NCBI RefSeq assembly: GCF_029894335.1
Contig: NZ_JARXZC010000008.1
Coordinates: 62,001-126,000 of the forward strand
Length of the DNA stretch: 64,000 nt
Reading direction: 5' to 3'
Source of the DNA: Kitasatospora sp. MAP5-34
GTDB taxonomy: Bacteria; Actinomycetota; Actinomycetes; Streptomycetales; Streptomycetaceae
In this document: positions 59,567 through 64,000 of the stretch, piece by piece
Numbering within the stretch: the stretch's first letter is position 1
Layout: each line of letters opens with the position of its first letter
The notes under the pieces: generated by a model
Seen by the model: the letters and a program-made list of their open reading frames with translations, nothing else
Databases searched by the model: none
What the model was told of the DNA's origin: nothing
Position numbers and translations under genes: made by a program

Positions 59567-60874
59567 ATGATGCCGGTTGTACGCGAGTTCACCCTGCCCG
59601 ACCTCGGTGAGGGACTCACCGGGGCCGAGGTGGTGCGCTGGATGGTCGAGGTGGGCGAGGTCATCGCCGTCGACCAGCCGGTGGTGGAGGTGGAGACCGC
59701 CAAGGCGGTCGTCGAAGTCCCCTGCCCCTACGGCGGCGTGGTCACCGCGCGGTACGGCGAGCCGGGGGAGGAGGTGCCGGTCGGCGCTCCGCTGGTGACG
59801 GTCGCGGTCTCGCCGTCCGGGGGTTCGCCCTCCGCAGGGCCTGCCGTGCCGGAGCCCCCGAACGAGCGCCCGCTGGTCGGGTACGGAGTGGCGGACGGGC
59901 CCAAGGGCGCCCGGCGCGGGCGGGTGCGGGCGGGTGCTGCGGTGTCTGCGGTTCTGGCTGCTGCGGTGCCTGAGGTGCCTGCTCCGGCAGTTGTGCCGGT
60001 GGTGGTGCCGGTGATCTCGCCGTTGGTCCGGCGGTCGGCCCGGGAGCACGGGATCGATCTGGCCGGGCTCACCGGGAGCGGGCCGGACGGGCTGATCCTG
60101 CGGGCGGACGTGGAGCGGGCGGTGGCTGCCGCGTCCCGTCCGGCTGCGGCGGCCGCTGCTGTGGCGGCGGCCGTGGCACCGACGTCGGACGAGGTGGTGC
60201 CGCTGCGCGGGCTGCGGCGGACGATCGCCGAGAAGCTCACCCGCAGCCACCAGGAGATCCCCGCCGCGACCTGCTGGGTGGACGCCGACGCAACCGAACT
60301 GATGGCTCTACGCGCACAGTTGAACCGGTCGGCCGGACCGAAGGTGAGCGTGCTGGCACTGCTGGCGAGGATCTGCACGGCCGCGCTGGAGCGCTTTCCG
60401 GAGCTCAACTCCAGCGTCGAGAGCGATGGTTCGGGGATCCGTCGACACGGCGTGGTGAACCTCGGCTTCGCGGCGCAGAGCGACCGTGGTCTGGTCGTGC
60501 CGGTGGTGCGTGACGCGCACCTGCTCGGGACGGAGCAACTCGGCACCGAACTGGCCAGGTTGACGGAGACTGCCCGGGACGGCCGGCTCACCCCGGCCGA
60601 GCTGACCGGCGGCACCTTCACGCTCAACAACTACGGCGTCTTCGGCGTCGACGGATCCACCCCGATCCTCAACCACCCTGAGGCCGCCATGCTCGGGGTC
60701 GGCCGGATCGTCGCCAAACCGTGGGTGCACGAGGGGCAGTTGGCGGTACGGCAAGTGACCCAGCTGTCGTTCACCTTCGACCACCGGGTCTGCGACGGGG
60801 GCACGGCGGGAGGGTTCCTGCGTTTCGTCGCGGACTGTGTCGAGCAGCCGGGGATGCTGCTGCGGCAGTTGTAA
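59567..60874 (+). CDS. bkdC: Dihydrolipoamide acyltransferase E2 of branched-chain keto-acid dehydrogenase
   Basis: 435 residues from ATG 59567 (or the adjacent ATG 59570). One lipoyl domain with Lys in VEVETAKAVVEVPCPY (about residue 44), an Ala/Pro/Val-rich linker, the E3-binding domain (SPLVRRSAREHGIDLAGLTG) and the catalytic domain with HxxxDG in FTFDHRVCDGGTAGGFL near the end. The E3 (lpd) gene is not in the window, as usual in Streptomyces. Confidence 0.95.
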   Translation: MMPVVREFTLPDLGEGLTGAEVVRWMVEVGEVIAVDQPVVEVETAKAVVEVPCPYGGVVTARYGEPGEEVPVGAPLVTVAVSPSGGSPSAGPAVPEPPNERPLVGYGVADGPKGARRGRVRAGAAVSAVLAAAVPEVPAPAVVPVVVPVISPLVRRSAREHGIDLAGLTGSGPDGLILRADVERAVAAASRPAAAAAAVAAAVAPTSDEVVPLRGLRRTIAEKLTRSHQEIPAATCWVDADATELMALRAQLNRSAGPKVSVLALLARICTAALERFPELNSSVESDGSGIRRHGVVNLGFAAQSDRGLVVPVVRDAHLLGTEQLGTELARLTETARDGRLTPAELTGGTFTLNNYGVFGVDGSTPILNHPEAAMLGVGRIVAKPWVHEGQLAVRQVTQLSFTFDHRVCDGGTAGGFLRFVADCVEQPGMLLRQL

Positions 60875-60887
60875 CGGAGGTGGGGTC

Positions 60888-60924
60888 GGTCGCTCCGCGC
60901 GGTGCAGATCCGCGCGGGGCGACC
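60888..60924 (+). terminator. bkd operon terminator
   Basis: 15-bp stem with one G-T pair, GGTCGCTCCGCGCGG (60888-60902) / CCGCGCGGGGCGACC (60910-60924), 13 bases after the bkdC stop. Confidence 0.85.
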
Positions 60925-61107
60925 GTGGGTCGACCATAGGTCGGGCGAGCGTAGCGCTTGTCCGGGCCGGGCGTCAGGGCTTCACAGGATTTGTCGGATC
61001 AGCTGTTTGGGCGTGCCAGGCTACCGAGGGCGTCAGCAGAGACAAGCCAGGTGTGGTTCAAAGGGACGACCGGAAGCGAAGCGATTCTCTTGGGCACTCG
61101 TCAAGTC

Positions 61108-62667
61108 ATGGTGAAGCCGACCTCGTTGAGGGTCCGAGCGGGTAGCGGGTCGGTGGCGGTCGCCGCTGTTCCGGGGATGCCGGTGGTGGAGAATCCCGGG
61201 CCGGAGCCGCAGTTGGTGGCCGAACTGGTGATCCCGGCCCGCCCGGCCTTCCCACCGGACGTACCGGCTCCGGCCCCGCCCTCGCCCCCGCCCCCGGCGC
61301 CGATGGTTCCGGCGGCACCGATGGTTCCGGGGGTACCGGCTGCGCCGGGGGTGCCGGTGGTGCCAACTCCCCTTCCCAGTCCGGCGATCGAGCCGATGTT
61401 CACCCGGGCTCCCGGGCTCAACTGGGCCGGTCCGGGGGATCACTGGAGTCGGGCGTGGGCGATGGACACCCTCGGTGGCAGCGCTGCGGCCCCGGCCGTT
61501 GCCGGGCCCGCCCCGGATCTGCGGGCGGCCGGTGAGCAGGCGCCGACTCCGGCGGACATCCAGCTGATCCGGGCCAGCCTGGCGATCGTCGAGCCGGTCG
61601 CCGACCGGGCCACCGCGCACTTCTACGCACTGATCTTCCTGCACCACCCCGAGATCCGGGCGCTCTTCCCGGCGGCGATGGACGTGCAGCGGGACCGGCT
61701 CTTCCGTGCCCTGCTGATGGCCGGCCGCAACGCCGACGACCCGGCCGGGCTGACCGAGTACCTGACCGGACTCGGCCGGGGACATCGCAAGTACGGGACG
61801 CTGACCGGCCACTACGGGCCGGTGGGAGAGTGTTTGATCGCCGCGCTGGAACGTTTCTGCGGAAGCCGCTGGGACAGTGCCACCGAACTGGCCTGGCGCC
61901 GGGGCTACGGGTTGATCTCGAAGATCATGATCGACGCGGCCGAGGGCGCCGCGAAGTCCTCGCCCCCCTGGTGGCAGGCCGAGGTGGTCGAGCACCGGCG
62001 GGTCACGTCCGACATCGCGGTGGTGACCGTCCGGCCCGACCAGTCCTACCCGTACCGGGCCGGGCAGTACACCACCCTGGAGACGCCCTGGTGGCCCCGG
62101 GTGTGGCGGCATTTCTCGTTCGCCAACGCGCCCCGGCCGGACGGGTTGCTCAGCTTCCACGTCAAGGCGGTGCAGGCCGGCTGGGTGAGCAACGCACTGG
62201 TCAACCGCTCCGCCCCCGGGGACGTCCTGCGGCTCGGCCCGCCCGCCGGGGAGATGGTGGTGGACCATGCGAGCGGTACCGACCTGCTCTGCCTGGGCGG
62301 CGGTACCGGCATCGCGCCGATCAGCGCGCTGGTCGAGGAGGTCGCCGAGTACGGTTCGGCGGGCCGCTCGGTCGAGGTGTTCTACGGGGCCCGGCGGCGG
62401 GGCGAGTTGTACCAGTTGGAGAGCCTGCGCAGGCTCTCCGAGCGGCACCCCTGGCTGTCGCTCCGGGCGGTGCTCTCGGAGGAGCGGGTCGCCACGGCCG
62501 AGGCGCTCTTCGGGGACCTGCCCGAGGTGATCGGCGGCTACGGCCACCTGGCGGGCCGGGCCGCATACCTCAGCGGCCCCGCCGCGATGGTGCGGCGGGC
62601 GAGCGGGGCACTGCTGCGCGCTGGGGTGGCGAACTCGGCCATCCACCATGACCTCGCGGCGGGTTGA
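61108..62667 (+). CDS. Globin-reductase (flavohemoglobin-like) protein with Pro-rich N-terminus
   Basis: About 519 residues if started at ATG 61108; the frame is open further upstream and the true start is uncertain. The first ~120 residues are Pro/Ala/Val-rich (repeats of MVPAAPMVPGVPAAPG type). A globin domain follows (about 145-285, AHFYALIFLHHPEIRALFPA, proximal-type His in GRGHRKYG). Then come the FAD domain (RAGQYTTLETPWWPRVWRHF) and NAD domain (LLCLGGGTGIAPISALVEEV). Flavohemoglobins detoxify nitric oxide using NADH and oxygen. Confidence 0.85.
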   Translation: MVKPTSLRVRAGSGSVAVAAVPGMPVVENPGPEPQLVAELVIPARPAFPPDVPAPAPPSPPPPAPMVPAAPMVPGVPAAPGVPVVPTPLPSPAIEPMFTRAPGLNWAGPGDHWSRAWAMDTLGGSAAAPAVAGPAPDLRAAGEQAPTPADIQLIRASLAIVEPVADRATAHFYALIFLHHPEIRALFPAAMDVQRDRLFRALLMAGRNADDPAGLTEYLTGLGRGHRKYGTLTGHYGPVGECLIAALERFCGSRWDSATELAWRRGYGLISKIMIDAAEGAAKSSPPWWQAEVVEHRRVTSDIAVVTVRPDQSYPYRAGQYTTLETPWWPRVWRHFSFANAPRPDGLLSFHVKAVQAGWVSNALVNRSAPGDVLRLGPPAGEMVVDHASGTDLLCLGGGTGIAPISALVEEVAEYGSAGRSVEVFYGARRRGELYQLESLRRLSERHPWLSLRAVLSEERVATAEALFGDLPEVIGGYGHLAGRAAYLSGPAAMVRRASGALLRAGVANSAIHHDLAAG

Positions 62668-62686
62668 CCGGTCTGGGGCGCACGGT

Positions 62687-63211
62687 TCAGCCGAGGTCGG
62701 GGGCGAGCATGGCGCGGATGCCCTCGATGTTCGCGGCGAGGTAGGCGCGCAGGCGCGGCGGTACGACGTTGACCGAGGTGACGCCCTCCCGGGTGAAGGG
62801 CAGCCGGACGATCTCGTACTCGCCCTGGGGCTCGTCGACCTCCGGCCCGTGCCGGAGCGAAGGGTCCATCGAGGCGAGCCGGCAGACGAAGAAGTGCTGC
62901 ACCTTGACCCCGTGCGGGTGGGCGAGCGTGCCGTCCTCGTGGTGCGAGTGGGCGACGGTGTCGACGAAGGCGGGGACCACGTCCTGGACCTTCCCGCCCA
63001 ACTCCTCGTCCATCTCGCGGTGCAGGGCGTCCACCACGGTCCGGTCCGCGCGCTCGACCCCGCCGCCCGGAGTGATCCAGTACGGATGCGAGCCGGGCCG
63101 GGTGCGCTTGATCAGCACGATGGTGGCCGGGGCGTGCGGCGCGTCCGGGTCCAACTCCAGCAGGATCGCCCTGGCAGTGCGCTTGACGACAGGGCGGACG
63201 GGGCTGGGCAT
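62687..63211 (-). CDS. Nudix hydrolase
   Basis: 174 residues from ATG 63211 behind GGAGGTGG. The Nudix box is complete: PGGGVERADRTVVDALHREM directly followed by DEELGG (about residues 48-74). It hydrolyses a nucleoside diphosphate linked to another moiety; substrate unknown. Convergent with the globin-reductase gene, only 19 bases apart. Confidence 0.9.
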   Translation of the reverse strand: MPSPVRPVVKRTARAILLELDPDAPHAPATIVLIKRTRPGSHPYWITPGGGVERADRTVVDALHREMDEELGGKVQDVVPAFVDTVAHSHHEDGTLAHPHGVKVQHFFVCRLASMDPSLRHGPEVDEPQGEYEIVRLPFTREGVTSVNVVPPRLRAYLAANIEGIRAMLAPDLG

Positions 63212-63721
63212 GGCCACCTCCGGGTCACGAGCGTTGTGCGGGATTCTCCCGCACCACAGGGCGGCTGAAACTCGTACAGACCCGCTCAGGGGGGGCGGTG
63301 CTGCGCCGAACGGATGATTCGCGGGGCCCGGCGGGTGTCGTTCGCGCACTGTGGCATAAATGCTGTGGATCTTCGATAGCAGGGGAAGCTGCCGCTGATT
63401 TGGGGAGCAAATGCTGAAATTGTCGGATCGCGACCTAAGATTCCAAGGTCATTTGTGGGCCGTTCGAGTGTTAATGATTGCAGGCGTGCTGGCCCTGTGC
63501 TGCAATGAGCGCCAGTCGGGCAAAGCGGAGCCGAGTACTCCAAATGCCCTCCTGTGCAGCGACTCGGGCTGGGGGCTGGGCATGGCCATGGAGCAGAACG
63601 CCGGGATGCCACGGCCGCGAGTGAAGGTACGAGCGGCTGCACTTCCCCGACCGCCGCAGGGCCGGGCGGCGCCGCCACCGGGCGTCGTCCCAGGCCGTGC
63701 CAGAACGAGAGGTACCGGCGC
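63212..63721. other. 510-bp intergenic region before SsgA-like gene
   Basis: The part at about 63340-63490 is markedly AT-richer than the genome (for example TGCTGAAATTGTCGG, GTGTTAATGATTG), as expected for promoters of developmental genes. From 63540 to 63700 the sequence returns to GC-rich. I see no gene, tRNA or clear terminator; specific promoter boxes are not assigned. Confidence 0.55.
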
Positions 63722-64000
63722 ATGCACAGCACAGTCCAGGGCCACGTGGTCATGCAGCTCGTGGTCTCGAACGAGCTCTCCTTCCGCATCGTGGTCGATC
63801 TCGAGTACGACCCCGCCGATCCCTACGCGGTCCGCTGCATCTTCCACCTGCCCGGTGACACGCCGGTGGCCTGGGTCTTCGCGCGTGAGTTGCTGCTCGA
63901 CGGGATCAGCAGTGCCACGGGCGAGGGCGATGTGCAGATTCATCCCGTCGGCGGTGAACTCTCCGACGTCTGCATCCGGTTGTACGCCCCCGAGGGGGAC
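63722..64000 (+). CDS. SsgA-like sporulation/cell-division protein (3' end cut by window)
   Basis: 93 residues visible from ATG 63722 with GAGAGG upstream; the frame is open at the window end. Clear SALP-family phrases: VVSNELSFRIVVDLEYDPAD, PYAVRCIFHLPGDTPVAWVF, ARELLLDGISSATGEGDVQI. The FHLPGD and RELLLDG wording is closest to SsgA itself among the family members I remember. SsgA-like proteins guide septum-site choice and sporulation. The rest of the gene is needed to assign the subfamily. Confidence 0.92.
   Translation, partial: MHSTVQGHVVMQLVVSNELSFRIVVDLEYDPADPYAVRCIFHLPGDTPVAWVFARELLLDGISSATGEGDVQIHPVGGELSDVCIRLYAPEGD

Overview
The window is high-GC actinobacterial chromosome of Streptomycetaceae type (Streptomyces, Kitasatospora or a close relative). 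The evidence is the gene content: a DLW-39 peptide before tRNA-Ala, a DUF5324 protein, crgA, two class E sortases, the fhaA-fhaB-pstP-rodA-pbpA-pknB locus, branched-chain keto-acid dehydrogenase genes under an Lrp-type regulator, and an SsgA-family protein. In S. coelicolor the left part of this order lies close to oriC, so this is probably origin-proximal core chromosome. I see no integrated phage, insertion sequence, CRISPR array or rRNA.

Left part (1-18280). A truncated conserved gene is followed by the DLW-39 peptide, tRNA-Ala(UGC), a cyclotransferase-like protein, DUF5324, cyclophilin and a zinc-finger rhomboid protease. A cluster of five DnaA-box-like nonamers lies between the rhomboid gene and the convergent crgA. 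Next come a DUF881 protein, a 56-residue membrane peptide, a type-1 glutamine amidotransferase and two class E sortases. The minus-strand fhaA/fhaB/pstP/rodA/pbpA/pknB operon combines a Ser/Thr kinase with PASTA repeats, its phosphatase, FHA phosphopeptide readers, and an SEDS polymerase with its transpeptidase. This is the apical growth and division control module. tRNA-Leu(CAG) lies behind the operon promoter region.

Middle (18281-43000). This holds a secreted sedolisin protease with three C-terminal repeats, a NarL-type two-component pair, an MprF-like membrane protein, a rhomboid-like membrane protein and a large PAS/GAF/SpoIIE phosphatase. A J-domain/rhodanese fusion, a DUF5819-HTTM pair and a FUSC transporter follow. 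The last block is co-directional: histidine kinase, response regulator, MacB-type ABC ATPase and permease, and a GT39-like glycosyltransferase.

Right part (43000-64000). A small secreted protein and a TrmH/SpoU methyltransferase are followed by a secreted NlpC/P60 enzyme with two peptidoglycan-binding repeats, an XRE-like regulator and a second sedolisin. Then come an FAD monooxygenase and PaaN, a divergent pair of polyprenol-linked glycosyltransferases, a TetR regulator, the bkd cluster (regulator, E1-alpha, E1-beta, E2), a globin-reductase protein, a Nudix hydrolase and the 5' part of an SsgA-like gene.

The most interesting non-coding signals are the DnaA-box cluster, a perfect 14-bp-arm palindrome at a gene remnant (8820-8850), six exact-length 14-bp tandem repeats between pstP and rodA, and a short intergenic repeat found three times next to gene ends. 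The coding regions most worth checking are the DUF5819-HTTM pair, the J-domain/rhodanese fusion and the histidine kinase with an extra C-terminal domain. All function calls come from reading translations and motifs by eye; no database search was run.
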